A DNA stretch of 53,170 nucleotides from an uncultured Acidimicrobiales bacterium (GCA_938009905.1 CALLGK010000045.1:1-53170), one strand, 5' to 3'; positions 16,445-27,230 are shown, counted from the stretch's first letter. Notes: a model not told the origin generated them from the sequence alone. Translations and numbers: made by a program.

Positions 16445-17179
16445 GTGACAACTCGTCTCGACTACTTGCATCTCCTTCGTGTCGAACTCACCCGCCTCGG
16501 TGCCGTCGACCCTGATCACCTCAACCATCCGGTTCCTCATATTGACGACTGGACCGTTGGCACCGTCGTGGGCCACACCGGTTGGGTGTCCCGCTTCGCC
16601 ACACTGGTGCTGCAATCCGACGTCGACAATCCTCCAAGTCGATCGGCCGTTCCTGAGCCGCCACCTGGCCCCGAGGTGTTGGACTGGTTCAACGAGGGCC
16701 AAAACGAGCTCCTCGCCGTTGTCGAAGCGGTTGACCACGACAAGGTCGTGACGACATTCACCGGCCCCCAGCCCAGTTCGTGGTGGCTACGTCGCTTGGC
16801 CCACGAAGCCTCCATGCACCGCTGGGACGCCTACGCAGCCACCGGCAGCCCCGATCCGATCGACGCCAGGCTGGCTCGAGACGGTATCGACGAGGTGTTC
16901 GAGGTGTTCGCATCGAACCGGCTCAACTTCGAAGCGTTGAACGGTCAGGGCGAGACCATTCACCTCCACGCCACCGACATCGACGATGGCGAATGGATGA
17001 TCACCCTCAATGCTGAGTCGATCGACTGGTCGCATGGCCACGAGAAGGGCGACGTTGCGGCTCGTGGTCCGGTGGCTGATCTGCTTCTGATGTTGTGGGG
17101 TCGTCTCCCGCCCAGCCGTCTCGAGGTCTTCGGCGACGCTGCGCTGCTTGATCGCTGGCAGCAAGCCGCCACGTTCTGA
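16445..17179 (+). CDS. DinB/maleylpyruvate-isomerase-type (mycothiol-dependent) family protein
   Basis: A 244-residue protein with the N-terminal four-helix metal-binding fold of the actinobacterial maleylpyruvate isomerase family: DYLHLLRVELTRL, WTVGTVVGHTGWVSRF (metal-ligand His), LAHEASMHRWDAY (second His pair). The C-terminal half (VADLLLMLWGRLPPSRLEVFGD) fits the SCP2-like companion domain. Family members are mycothiol-dependent isomerases, transferases or proteins of unknown role. The start is GTG 16445 with GGAG about 10 nt upstream. Confidence 0.8.
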   Translation: MTTRLDYLHLLRVELTRLGAVDPDHLNHPVPHIDDWTVGTVVGHTGWVSRFATLVLQSDVDNPPSRSAVPEPPPGPEVLDWFNEGQNELLAVVEAVDHDKVVTTFTGPQPSSWWLRRLAHEASMHRWDAYAATGSPDPIDARLARDGIDEVFEVFASNRLNFEALNGQGETIHLHATDIDDGEWMITLNAESIDWSHGHEKGDVAARGPVADLLLMLWGRLPPSRLEVFGDAALLDRWQQAATF

Positions 17180-17233
17180 TCTCTGATCTGTCGGTCAACT
17201 CAGAACAACAGCCAAAAACACAAGCTCAGAAAT

Positions 17234-17267
17234 GAAGAAAGCCTGACCGCATGGTCAGGCTTTCTTC
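17234..17267. terminator. Strong bidirectional terminator
   Basis: GAAGAAAGCCTGACC-GCAT-GGTCAGGCTTTCTTC is a perfect 15-bp stem with A-rich and T-rich flanks. It separates the convergent DinB-type gene and the sigma-factor gene and can serve both strands. Confidence 0.93.
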
Positions 17268-17287
17268 GTTAGATCTTGCTGAGGGTG

Positions 17288-18184
17288 TTAGGCCCGCACT
17301 ACGGGGAGGAGTGGTTCCTCAGGAACGTCGTAGCTGGCATCCCAACGACCAAGGCGGTCCTTCCAATCGCTGGCCGAGCTGACCGAATCGGCATAGGCGG
17401 CCTGGCGCTTGGCGACTCGACCGGCCGGAGCCTCGTCGTCGCCAGCCTCGTACTGGGCCTCGATGCCAAGCTTGAGGTTGCGGAGTGCTTCTGAGCGGAG
17501 CTGCGAGATACGGGACTCGGTGACGTCGAGGAACTCGGCGAGTTCTTGCGAGGTGCGACCGTCGAGAAAGTAGCCAACAACCACGATGCGCTGACGCTCG
17601 GGAAGGAGCTTCACGGCATCACGGAGGTAGTTGTGAAGCTCACGGGTCTCGAGCTCCTCTGACGGCTCAACAGCTGAGCGGTCGGTGAGCACGTCGACCA
17701 GGGTGAGGTCTTCTTCGCCGTCGTCGCCGGTCTCGTGATCGAGTGCGAGCACGACAGAGCGGAAGAGACGGTCTTGCAGCCGAGAGAGCTCGTCGACGCC
17801 GACGCCCATCTCCTTCGCCATCTCGGCCACGGTTGGCACTCGGCCGAGCTCTGAGGCGAGCTGCTGCTCGGTGGCTTCGAGGCGGCGAGCGAGCAAGCGA
17901 ACCGAACGGGGGGCCCAGTCGGCGGCACGCACGGCATCGAGGATCGAACCACGGATGCGCTGAGCGGCGAAGCGTTCGAACGGAACACCTCGGGATTCGT
18001 CGTAGCGACGGGAAGCCTCGACCAGACCGAGAGCGCCGGCACGTGCCAGCTCCTCACGGTCGACGTGGCGGGGGAAGTGCACAGCTACCTGAAACACCAC
18101 GTGCTTGACCAACGGAAGATGAGCTTCAATGCGCTCATTGATTTCGTTGCTTGCCTTGACTTCAGTCTTTGCTCGAGGACCCAT
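17288..18184 (-). CDS. WhiG/FliA-type RNA polymerase sigma factor
   Basis: A sigma factor with the group-3 domain order. Region 2 is LVKHVVFQVAVHFPRHVDREEL to RFAAQRIRGSILDAVRAADW. Region 3 is VRLLARRLEATEQQLASELGR. Region 4 is LPERQRIVVVGYFLDGRTSQELAEFLDVTESRISQLRSEAL (shown in part: GRTSQELAEFLDVTESRISQ). The RG(S/A)ILDxxRxxDW signature is typical of WhiG/FliA/SigD factors that run motility or developmental regulons. The frame is open to 18244; the ATG at 18184 is preferred because GAAGGG precedes it by 7 nt. This gives 298 residues with a long C-terminal tail. Confidence 0.88.
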   Translation of the reverse strand: MGPRAKTEVKASNEINERIEAHLPLVKHVVFQVAVHFPRHVDREELARAGALGLVEASRRYDESRGVPFERFAAQRIRGSILDAVRAADWAPRSVRLLARRLEATEQQLASELGRVPTVAEMAKEMGVGVDELSRLQDRLFRSVVLALDHETGDDGEEDLTLVDVLTDRSAVEPSEELETRELHNYLRDAVKLLPERQRIVVVGYFLDGRTSQELAEFLDVTESRISQLRSEALRNLKLGIEAQYEAGDDEAPAGRVAKRQAAYADSVSSASDWKDRLGRWDASYDVPEEPLLPVVRA

Positions 18185-18244
18185 CGGGTTCGCCCTTCGG
18201 TTGTTCTCCATCACGAAGAAAGGTTTCGGCACAACCGGGGTCAA

Positions 18245-18483
18245 AACTTGAGCAGAAATTTTAGAAACTTCTGGTTATCCAGAAGATCGGCCACTCTCTG
18301 TGGCAACTTGAGAAGATTTCTCACTGAGGGTCAACTTCGCCCAGAACCAAGCAGAGTTTTCCACGAAGTTTTCCACAGGCTTGTGGATTGCCTCACGGTG
18401 CGGGACGGCCCTCACACCGCGCGTGGTAGACGACCGGGCGTATGAATTTTGGCCCCGACCGCATCGAGGACCGGGTCGACGAT
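18245..18483. other. Intergenic region with DnaA-box-like 9-mers
   Basis: This stretch upstream of the sigma gene is AT-richer than its surroundings. It contains TTATCCAGA, TTTTCCACG, TTTTCCACA and TTGTGGATT within about 110 bp (18270-18390). These are one to two mismatches from TTATCCACA or TTGTCCACA. No gene is seen. DnaA could control the sigma gene, but the boxes are imperfect. Confidence 0.35.
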
Positions 18484-19488
18484 CTATGTCGATGAGACAC
18501 CCTCGAAGATCGCCGCTTGTACACCGCGGGCATGGAGCTCTCGCAGCATGGGGCCCGGATCATCGAGCTCACTCAATCCATAGGCGCCCGAGCGAAGCCT
18601 GCCTGCTGCCATTTCCCGGGCGCACACGGCGGCCGTGGTCCCCGCAGCCACTGACGGGTGATGCATCACGCCAAAAATCACGGTTTCAACTGCGCCTGCA
18701 GTGCGGCCTCGCACCTCTACCCGCACGGCACCGGGTCCGCCATCGGCGTGCGGTGGTCGCAACATGGGTAGTCGGCCGGTAAGGCGGTCTCGCCGATTGG
18801 CCGTGACTCGGGCCGAGATTCGGTTGGCGTCAGGAAAGGCCCGTTGCAGGAGCAGCGGGCTCGGCAGAGCGGCCCGATAGGAGTCGCGGGCGCCAATGGT
18901 CCCGGGGAACCAGGCGAGATCGCGGTCAGAGCCGCCGCGTCTCTCGACCCATGAGCCATCACTCCACACCAGACCCGGCTGCTTGAGCGCCCGATGGTGC
19001 TGCCGGGCGCACGCTGGACCACCCGTGCCGGCCTTGGCAACGGAGATCTCGTCGACGTCATCGAGACGGTTGGCTGCGTGTCGCACCAAAAGACACGTGA
19101 GACCTGGGGCGAACCCCACCCCGACCGCCACCGTTCGACCTTGACCGCGGGCCATCTCGTCGAGTTCAAGCAGGCGATCAACATCTTCTGGCGCATCACT
19201 GATCGAGACAACGCTTGTGCCCGCCCGAACGAGCTGCTTGGCCGGTTCGTAGTGCGTGCCAGGCGGCCCGGCCAGAATCGCCACGTCGACCTTGCCGGCA
19301 AAATCGTCGATCCGAATGCGAGTGCCGGTTGCTACGACGGGCTTCGCAACAGGGCCGCACGCGTCAGCAACGAGTTCGGCGCGACGCGCATCTAGATCGG
19401 AGATGACAAGGCCATCGACATCGTTGCGAAGCTGTCGCGCCGCGTGAGACCCGGTTGCTCCGAGGCCGATGACGCCAATACGAGTCAA
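18484..19488 (-). CDS. NAD(P)-binding oxidoreductase, saccharopine-dehydrogenase-like
   Basis: A 334-residue protein starting with a Rossmann motif, IGVIGLGATGSHAARQL. A segment DVAILAGPPGTHYEPAKQLV follows, then the substrate-domain stretch VGFAPGLTCLLVRHAAN that recalls saccharopine dehydrogenase and related short reductases. The start is TTG at 19488, overlapping the stop of a small upstream gene, so translation is probably coupled. The substrate is unknown. The C-terminus is rich in small and basic residues and looks less conserved. Confidence 0.7.
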   Translation of the reverse strand: MTRIGVIGLGATGSHAARQLRNDVDGLVISDLDARRAELVADACGPVAKPVVATGTRIRIDDFAGKVDVAILAGPPGTHYEPAKQLVRAGTSVVSISDAPEDVDRLLELDEMARGQGRTVAVGVGFAPGLTCLLVRHAANRLDDVDEISVAKAGTGGPACARQHHRALKQPGLVWSDGSWVERRGGSDRDLAWFPGTIGARDSYRAALPSPLLLQRAFPDANRISARVTANRRDRLTGRLPMLRPPHADGGPGAVRVEVRGRTAGAVETVIFGVMHHPSVAAGTTAAVCAREMAAGRLRSGAYGLSELDDPGPMLRELHARGVQAAIFEGVSST

Positions 19489-19625
19489 CGAAGGTCAACC
19501 TCGTCGACTTCTCGCCAACCGCCGGTTTGTGGGGGCACACCACCGGTGCCGCGCAGGCGGAAAAAGGCAGCAACAAGCCCTGCCATCGACAATGCGCCTG
19601 CGACTCGCCGAACCAATCCGAGCAT
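19485..19625 (-). CDS. Small membrane protein (46 aa) coupled to the oxidoreductase gene
   Basis: Starting at ATG 19625 gives 46 residues with one hydrophobic segment (VAGALSMAGLVAAFFRLRG) and a polar tail ending WREVDEVDLR. Its TGA overlaps the TTG start of the oxidoreductase. A leaderless-type -10 (TACGCT) ends 6 nt before the ATG, and a terminator for tRNA-Ile lies just upstream, so this is the first gene of its own transcript. I do not recognise a family. A longer frame to 19742 would run through the tRNA and is rejected. Confidence 0.55.
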   Translation of the reverse strand: MLGLVRRVAGALSMAGLVAAFFRLRGTGGVPPQTGGWREVDEVDLR

Positions 19626-19631
19626 CAGCAA

Positions 19632-19637
19632 AGCGTA
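19632..19637 (-). promoter_or_regulatory. -10 element, leaderless promoter of the small membrane gene
   Basis: TACGCT on the minus strand is separated from the ATG at 19625 by six bases (TTGCTG), predicting transcription from the start codon itself. Confidence 0.4.
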
Positions 19638-19642
19638 ATGCG

Positions 19643-19670
19643 AAAAGCCCCGGCACCTTGGCCGGGGCTT
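19643..19670 (-). terminator. Terminator of the tRNA-Ile gene
   Basis: On the minus strand AAGCCCCGGC pairs with GCCGGGGCTT around a 6-nt loop and is followed by TTC, giving a TTTT run. It lies 40 nt past the tRNA 3' end. Confidence 0.85.
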
Positions 19671-19709
19671 CGCACGTTCACTACTTACGTTGTGATCTTT
19701 GTGTTGCTG

Positions 19710-19783
<74 letters not shown>

Positions 19784-19795
19784 GAGGAACCGCAA

Positions 19796-19801
19796 ACGCT
19801 A
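19796..19801 (-). promoter_or_regulatory. -10 element of the tRNA-Ile promoter
   Basis: TAGCGT on the minus strand lies 12 nt upstream of the mature tRNA 5' end, a usual distance for a short 5' leader. Confidence 0.4.
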
Positions 19802-19839
19802 GCGGCTCTGGGAATCGTCGGCTACCTGTTTTGGCGAAG

Positions 19840-21684
19840 CTACCGGCGGCTTGTCTTCGCCGGGACTCGCACCGTCTCTTCTTCGATCACGGTGATACGA
19901 ATGCCACCAATGAGGTCGGAGATCAGGTTGAACACCACGGTGAGCAGCACAACCATGACCGATGAGGCCAACGTGAGCATGCCCGCGATGATCACGGCTG
20001 AGCGGAAGACCACATCGCCATTGATTTCGAAGGTCTCGTAGTCGCCGAGTTCGGTAATGAAGTTCTCGATGTTCTCGAGCGTTCCGGAGGCCAAGGCGGC
20101 GTTCCACACCAGAACGCTGGCCAGCAACATCGCAGCGAAGAAGGCCAGATGGAACAGCACCGAGAAGGTGAGGACCGACCAGGGGTCGATGTGGCGAACC
20201 ACTCGGCGAGCCTTGCGAGCTCGTACCTGCTTGCGGCGGCGAGGACGACGCTTGCGAACCTCGCTGGGTGACGCAACGACGGCTCCGCTGTCGACCTTTG
20301 CGGCCGGCACCCCGACCGGTGGGACGGCGTCGTCGAGATCGAAGTCGTCGTCGAAGTCGGCATCGAGGTCAGGGTCGAAGTCGGTATCGAGATCGGGGAC
20401 ATCGATGGGGTCGACGAGGGCGGTTGGCGCCTCGGCATCAACATCGGATGTGAGGTCGATGAGCCCGTTTGCCTCGAGATCATCGGTGTCTACATCGGCC
20501 TCGAGATCAGCACTGGCTAGATCGGCGCTGGCTAGATCGGCACTGGCGAAGTCGTCGTCGAGTTCGTGATCGAACAGGTCGGCGCCGTCGATACCACTGT
20601 CGGTATCGCTGTCGCTGTCGGTATCGCTCAGCGAGGCATCGACCTCGAGATCAGCATCGGCGTCAGTGTCGAGCTCTGTGTCGAGATCAGCCTCGGCGTC
20701 TGTGTCGAGATTGGTCTCGGCCTCCACGTCGGCGTCTAGATCGACATCCGGCTCAAGATCGCCATCGAGCTCGATGTCGGTCTCAAGCTGTTCGACCTCG
20801 AGGTCGGCCAGCTCAACGTCGGCCAGCTCGGTGTCAGCATCGACGTCGAGATTCTCGATCTCATCACCGTCGAGCACGTCAAGATCAGCGGCCTCGGCGT
20901 CTAGCTCGACGTCAACATCGGCGTCAACGTCGGCCTCGAGATCGGCGTCCAGCTCAGGGCTGTCGACGAAGGCCGAGGCAACATCATCGAGCTCGGCGTC
21001 GGTCTCGAGTTCAGTGGCGTCAAGCTCGGCGGCGAGTTCATCGACCGCGGCAGCTTCATCGACGGGGAGGCTGTCGAGGTCGAGGTCGTCCTCGTCGCCC
21101 TTCTTCTTGTTGCGTCGATCAGAGAAGAACGAGCCAAGACCAAACCCTTTGGCCGCCTTCGCGGTGTCACCGCCATCGAGATCAATCGAGCCGGAGTTCA
21201 GGTCAAGATCGGCGCCTGCGTCGAGGCCGGAATCAACGTCGAGATCAGGAGTGAGATCGGCGCTCGCCACGTCGGCGTCTGTCAGCTCATCGATGTCGAT
21301 CTCGTCGAGATCAACCACCTCATCGCTGTCGACCGGCTGAAACCCAAGTTCTGCCGCGAGGTCGGAAATGTCGTCATCAATCGCAGCGTCATCGGTGTCG
21401 AGATCGGCCACGACCTCATCCACAGCAATCTCGTCCGCGCCATCGCCGGATTGGTCGTCGAGCTCGAGTTCGGTGACCTCGACGTCGTCGGTCACGCCAT
21501 TGGTGTTGGGCGCGTCTTGAGCGAGATCTTCGATGGGTTCGATCACCGTGTCATCGGCGTCATCGACCGTCACATCATCAACAACAACCACGTCGTCTTC
21601 AACTGATGGTTCAAAGCCGAGCGCCTGAACGAGATCGTCGTCAATTACCGCCGAGTCATTCGACGAAAGCTCATCCGAGGGCAT
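19840..21684 (-). CDS. DUF3566 membrane protein with a very long acidic N-terminal domain
   Basis: A 614-residue protein. The last 120 residues are DUF3566: VVRHIDPWSVLTFSVLFHL, a first helix, then NFITELGDYETFEINGD, a second helix, and IGGIRITVIEE. This is the two-helix protein encoded next to gyrA in many actinobacteria (Rv0007 position). Before it lies a basic stretch (RKRRPRRRKQVRARKARR). The first roughly 460 residues are dominated by Asp, Glu, Ala, Val and Leu in irregular repeats such as LDADVEAETNLDTDAEADLD and three tandem ASADL units. Usual homologues have a much shorter, Pro/Ala-rich N-terminus. Function is unknown; a cytoplasmic acidic tail near the membrane is inferred. Confidence 0.85.
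   Translation of the reverse strand: MPSDELSSNDSAVIDDDLVQALGFEPSVEDDVVVVDDVTVDDADDTVIEPIEDLAQDAPNTNGVTDDVEVTELELDDQSGDGADEIAVDEVVADLDTDDAAIDDDISDLAAELGFQPVDSDEVVDLDEIDIDELTDADVASADLTPDLDVDSGLDAGADLDLNSGSIDLDGGDTAKAAKGFGLGSFFSDRRNKKKGDEDDLDLDSLPVDEAAAVDELAAELDATELETDAELDDVASAFVDSPELDADLEADVDADVDVELDAEAADLDVLDGDEIENLDVDADTELADVELADLEVEQLETDIELDGDLEPDVDLDADVEAETNLDTDAEADLDTELDTDADADLEVDASLSDTDSDSDTDSGIDGADLFDHELDDDFASADLASADLASADLEADVDTDDLEANGLIDLTSDVDAEAPTALVDPIDVPDLDTDFDPDLDADFDDDFDLDDAVPPVGVPAAKVDSGAVVASPSEVRKRRPRRRKQVRARKARRVVRHIDPWSVLTFSVLFHLAFFAAMLLASVLVWNAALASGTLENIENFITELGDYETFEINGDVVFRSAVIIAGMLTLASSVMVVLLTVVFNLISDLIGGIRITVIEEETVRVPAKTSRR
20330..21560 (-). repeat. Degenerate coding repeats of the acidic domain
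   Basis: The DNA is a mosaic of short GTCGAG/GATCTCGA/CTCGGC-type units encoding Asp/Glu-Leu/Val-Asp patterns. An exact tandem of CTGGCTAGATCGGC-like units sits at about 20515-20550. Such DNA is prone to length change by slippage. Confidence 0.6.
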
Positions 21685-21720
21685 CGGAGCAGTCTATGTC
21701 GCTGAGTGGCGTTGGGCTGG

Positions 21721-22092
21721 TCACTCCCCTGGATCAAGGCCAAGATGCCGTTCGGCGGTTGCGGTGGCCCGAATCCCGTCGAACTCGACAACCACCGACA
21801 CCTCATTTTCCCCGCTATCAAACGCAACCAATGTGGCGTTGTTTGCACTGGCCAACCGAACTGCAGCAGCTCGCCCGTCAGCGACGCCAGCAAGCGATGC
21901 AGCGTCGGCTGCGCTTTGGGCCTGGGCTCGTCGAGCGGCTCGGTCAGCCACACCGGCCACAAGGGCGACCGACACGAACAGAAAGGCGAGCGAGAACGCC
22001 ATCAGCGGGAGTATCGACCCCCGCTCACGTCCCCGCTCCTCACGTGGTGGGGTCTTCTCGGCATCGCTGATTGGAGTTTCTGACGTCGACAT
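21721..22092 (-). CDS. TadE/TadG-like (Flp-pilus assembly) membrane protein
   Basis: A 123-residue protein. After a polar 25-residue start comes GSILPLMAFSLAFLFVSVALVAGVADRAA, a single hydrophobic helix, followed by RRAQAQSAADAASLAGV. This is the pattern shared by TadG-like and pseudopilin-type minor proteins (given here in part as AQSAADAASLAGV). The rest is a short beta-rich stretch. No other tad gene is nearby, so the role is open. It lies between gyrA and the DUF3566 gene on the same strand. Confidence 0.65.
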   Translation of the reverse strand: MSTSETPISDAEKTPPREERGRERGSILPLMAFSLAFLFVSVALVAGVADRAARRAQAQSAADAASLAGVADGRAAAVRLASANNATLVAFDSGENEVSVVVEFDGIRATATAERHLGLDPGE

Positions 22093-22172
22093 GAATCAAC
22101 TCCTGGGCGCGCTGGTCATCAACCACGATGAGCAGCCAGGTTCAGGGGGAAGATTCAGCAGGGCGTGACGGC

Positions 22173-24809
22173 CTACTCGTCGGTTGATTCGTCTCCCGAA
22201 GCCTCAGCATCGCGGTCAGCAGCCGTATCGGCCTCAGCGGTGCCAGCACCATCACCGTTCGGAGCAGCGCCTTCAGCGCCATCGCCCTCAGGAACAGCAC
22301 CTTCAACGAGCCCGGTGTCGAGGAGCTCGCTGTCGACCTCTTCCTCTTCAACCACAAGACGTCGAGCGACAGCAGCAACTTGGTCGCCATCTGACATGTT
22401 CATGGCCTTCACGCCTGTGGCGTCTCGGCCCTGCTGGGAAATGGCAGCCACTGCGGTGCGAATCACCACGCCGTTGGTGGAAATGAGGAAGATCTCGTCG
22501 GCCTCGTAGGCGAACATCGCCCCGACAACCTGGCCCTTCTTCTCGTTGACCTTCACGCAACGCACACCAAGGCCGGCTCGACCCTTCGGCGTGAACAGGC
22601 TTGGATCAGTCCGCTTGCCGAACCCTTCATCGGTCACGATGAGCAGTTCGGTATCGGGCTTCACCACGTCCATGGAAACGAGCTCGTCGCCTTCGCGGAA
22701 CTTCATGCCCCGCACACCGGCGGCGGTGCGACCCATGGCTCGCACCTGGTCTTCCTTGAAGCGAAGTGCCTGACCCTTGCGCGAGATCATGAAAATGTCG
22801 TGGACACCGTTGGTGGGCACAACCGACACAAGCTCGTCGCCCTCGTTGAGCTTGATCGCGATAAGGCCGGCCTTGAGCGACGAGTCGTAAGCCGTAAAGA
22901 GTGTCTTCTTCACCCGACCCTTGCGCGTCGCGAAGAACAAGAAACGGTTCGTCTCGTAGTCGCGCGTGTCGATGATCGCTTGCACGGTCTCATCAGCCTG
23001 CAGGGGCAACAAGTTGACCAGCGCCATGCCGCGCGAGGTGCGGCTGGTGACCGGAATCTCGTGGGCCTTGATGCGATACACCTTGCCTCGGTTCGAGAAG
23101 AACAACAGATAGGCGTGCGCGGTCGTGTGCAGAAGGTGATGGACGATGTCGTCGTCGTCATCTTTGAGCTTGGCGCCCGTGACACCACGACCGCCGCGGG
23201 CCTGGGTGCGGAACTCTTCAGCTGAGACCGACTTGATGTAGCCGGTCGCCGAAAGCGTGACCACGAGGTCTTCGTCGTCGATGAGATCTTCGATGTCGAG
23301 CTCGCCGGGGTCGGGCATGAGCTGGGTAATGCGCTCTTCTCCGAACTCTTCCTTGATCTCGGCCAGCTCGTCCTTGATGACCTGATCGCGCACGACCGGA
23401 TCGGCCAGAATCGCCTCAAAGCCGGTGATTTCGGCCTGGCGTTGCTCGAGTTCATCGGTGAGGTTGACCGTGGCCAGCCGCGTGAGCTGGCCCAGGTTCA
23501 TGGCCAGGATGGCTTCGGCCTGATCCGACGAGAACTCGAACGGCTCGGCTTCGAGCGCAGCACGGGCGGCCGGGCGGTCTTCGCTGGCCCGGATCGTGGC
23601 GATGATCTCGTCGAGCACATCGCGAGCTCGGATGAGGCCTTCGAGGATGTGGGCTCGCTGCTTCGCTTTGTCGAGGCGGTACTGCGTGCGTCGGGTGATG
23701 ACGTCGCGCTGGTGCTCGGTGTAGGCCACGAGTGCGTCACGCAGGTTGAGCGTGCGAGGCACCTCGTCGACAAGTGCCACCATGTTGACGCTGAACGTCG
23801 TCTGCATCGGCGTGTACTTGTAGAGGTTGTTGAGCACAACCAAGCCGGTGGCATCTCGCTTCAAGTCAAAGACGAGGCGCAGCTTGCCCTTGGCTGATTC
23901 GTTGCGAATCTCACGGATGCCTTCGAGATCGCCACGTTCGACCAACTCGGCGGTCTTACGAGCGATCTGCTCGACCGACACCTGGTAGGGCACTTCGGTG
24001 ACCACGATCTGATCGCTGGTCTTGCCCTCGACGATTTCGGCGACGGCACGCATGCGAATCGAGCCGCGGCCCGTGTGATAGGCGTCGCGGATACCGACTC
24101 GGCCAAGAATCTGTGCCTTGGTTGGGAAGTCGGGGCCCTTCACGAACTCCATGAGGTCGTCGATCGTCGCATCACCGTTGTCGAGCAGATGCACGACGGC
24201 GTCGATGACCTCGTTGAGGTTGTGGGGCGGAATGTTGGTGGCCATGCCCACCGCGATGCCCTGGCTGCCGTTGACCAGCAGGTTTGGGAAGCGGCTGGGA
24301 AGAACGGTGGGCTCGTTGTGCTTGCCGTCGAAGTTGTCGCGGAAGTCGACGGTGTCCTCGTCGATGTCGGCCAGCATCTCCATGGCCAACTTGGTGAGCC
24401 GACACTCGGTGTAGCGATAGGCAGCAGGCGGATCGTCTGGCGAGCCGAAGTTGCCGTGCGGATCAATGAGCGTGTGGCGCAACGAGAAGGTTTGACCCAT
24501 ACGAACCATCGAGTCGTAGATCGCGGAGTCGCCGTGTGGGTGGTACTTACCGATCACGTCGCCAACGACCGTTGCGCACTTGACGTGGCTGCGGTCTGGA
24601 CGGTGGCCGGCGTCGAACATGCTCCACAGAATCCGGCGGTGCACGGGCTTCAAGCCGTCGCGCGCATCTGGCAGAGCGCGGCTGATGATGACCGACATGG
24701 CGTACTCAAGGAACGACTGTTCCATTTCGGCCTGGATCTCAATCGGCTCGATGCCTGATGGAGGTTCCTCGTCGACGCCGTCAGTGGTGTCTGGTGGTAG
24801 ATCGCTCAT
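22173..24809 (-). CDS. gyrA: DNA gyrase subunit A
   Basis: An 878-residue GyrA. The N-terminal half has the breakage-reunion domain with HPHGDSAIYDSMVRM (quinolone-determining positions Ser95 and Asp99 are the sensitive wild type) and AAYRYTE, whose Tyr133 forms the DNA phosphotyrosine link. The C-terminal half is the DNA-wrapping beta-pinwheel, with the GyrA box as QARGGRG near residue 545. The last 50 residues are an acidic, Ala/Gly-rich tail longer than in E. coli. It follows gyrB by 13 bp and is probably co-transcribed. Confidence 0.98.
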   Translation of the reverse strand: MSDLPPDTTDGVDEEPPSGIEPIEIQAEMEQSFLEYAMSVIISRALPDARDGLKPVHRRILWSMFDAGHRPDRSHVKCATVVGDVIGKYHPHGDSAIYDSMVRMGQTFSLRHTLIDPHGNFGSPDDPPAAYRYTECRLTKLAMEMLADIDEDTVDFRDNFDGKHNEPTVLPSRFPNLLVNGSQGIAVGMATNIPPHNLNEVIDAVVHLLDNGDATIDDLMEFVKGPDFPTKAQILGRVGIRDAYHTGRGSIRMRAVAEIVEGKTSDQIVVTEVPYQVSVEQIARKTAELVERGDLEGIREIRNESAKGKLRLVFDLKRDATGLVVLNNLYKYTPMQTTFSVNMVALVDEVPRTLNLRDALVAYTEHQRDVITRRTQYRLDKAKQRAHILEGLIRARDVLDEIIATIRASEDRPAARAALEAEPFEFSSDQAEAILAMNLGQLTRLATVNLTDELEQRQAEITGFEAILADPVVRDQVIKDELAEIKEEFGEERITQLMPDPGELDIEDLIDDEDLVVTLSATGYIKSVSAEEFRTQARGGRGVTGAKLKDDDDDIVHHLLHTTAHAYLLFFSNRGKVYRIKAHEIPVTSRTSRGMALVNLLPLQADETVQAIIDTRDYETNRFLFFATRKGRVKKTLFTAYDSSLKAGLIAIKLNEGDELVSVVPTNGVHDIFMISRKGQALRFKEDQVRAMGRTAAGVRGMKFREGDELVSMDVVKPDTELLIVTDEGFGKRTDPSLFTPKGRAGLGVRCVKVNEKKGQVVGAMFAYEADEIFLISTNGVVIRTAVAAISQQGRDATGVKAMNMSDGDQVAAVARRLVVEEEEVDSELLDTGLVEGAVPEGDGAEGAAPNGDGAGTAEADTAADRDAEASGDESTDE

Positions 24810-24822
24810 CGTCTATGCCCGC

Positions 24823-26868
<2,046 letters not shown>

Positions 26869-26881
26869 TCAGCGAACGCCA

Positions 26882-26887
26882 ATTCTA
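26882..26887 (-). promoter_or_regulatory. -10 element of the gyrBA promoter
   Basis: TAGAAT on the minus strand, 25 nt upstream of the gyrB ATG at 26856, predicts a leader of about 19 nt. It lies between gyrB and the DUF721 gene, giving gyrBA its own promoter. Confidence 0.5.
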
Positions 26888-26927
26888 CCAGTGATACGGG
26901 CCCATTCTTGGGAGGGTCGACCCGCAG

Positions 26928-27230
26928 TCAGGGAAGGATGCGAGTGGTTACTCGCTGGACGGTGAGACCGTCGAAAGCCGCACTGAAGCGGCGCTTGATT
27001 TGTGCGTCCATCCACGTGATCTGTGAGGCCCACGTGGCGTCCTCACATCCGATCACCAACACCCCATCAATGAACTCAATCGGGCGGGTTGGACCGTCGA
27101 GCCCTGGCCCCACGATCTCGCCCCACCGAGCGTTCAGATCGACCAACGTGCGCACCGGTGGCGCACCCATTTGCGACAGGAACCGCTCGAGGGTTTCTTT
27201 GATCGGCTTGGGATCTGGGGGGAAGCTCAT
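26928..27230 (-). CDS. DUF721 (DciA-type) protein
   Basis: A 100-residue protein of the DUF721 family, encoded between recF and gyrB as in mycobacteria (Rv0004 position). Conserved parts are LNARWGEIVGPGLDGPTRPIEF, GVLVIGCEDATWASQI and the C-terminal RRFSAAFDGLTVQRV (first given in part: RWGEIVGPGL). DciA-type proteins help load or regulate replicative helicase; this copy is shorter than the mycobacterial one (about 187 aa). Its ATG overlaps the recF stop by four bases. Confidence 0.85.
   Translation of the reverse strand: MSFPPDPKPIKETLERFLSQMGAPPVRTLVDLNARWGEIVGPGLDGPTRPIEFIDGVLVIGCEDATWASQITWMDAQIKRRFSAAFDGLTVQRVTTRILP

Noticed and set aside
20469-21340. Long plus-strand ORFs opposite the DUF3566 gene
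   Set aside because: They are low-complexity Arg- or Ser-rich mirror images of the acidic repeats, with no start signals.
24075-24758. 227-aa plus-strand ORF opposite gyrA
   Set aside because: Antisense shadow of a strongly conserved gene in a high-GC genome.
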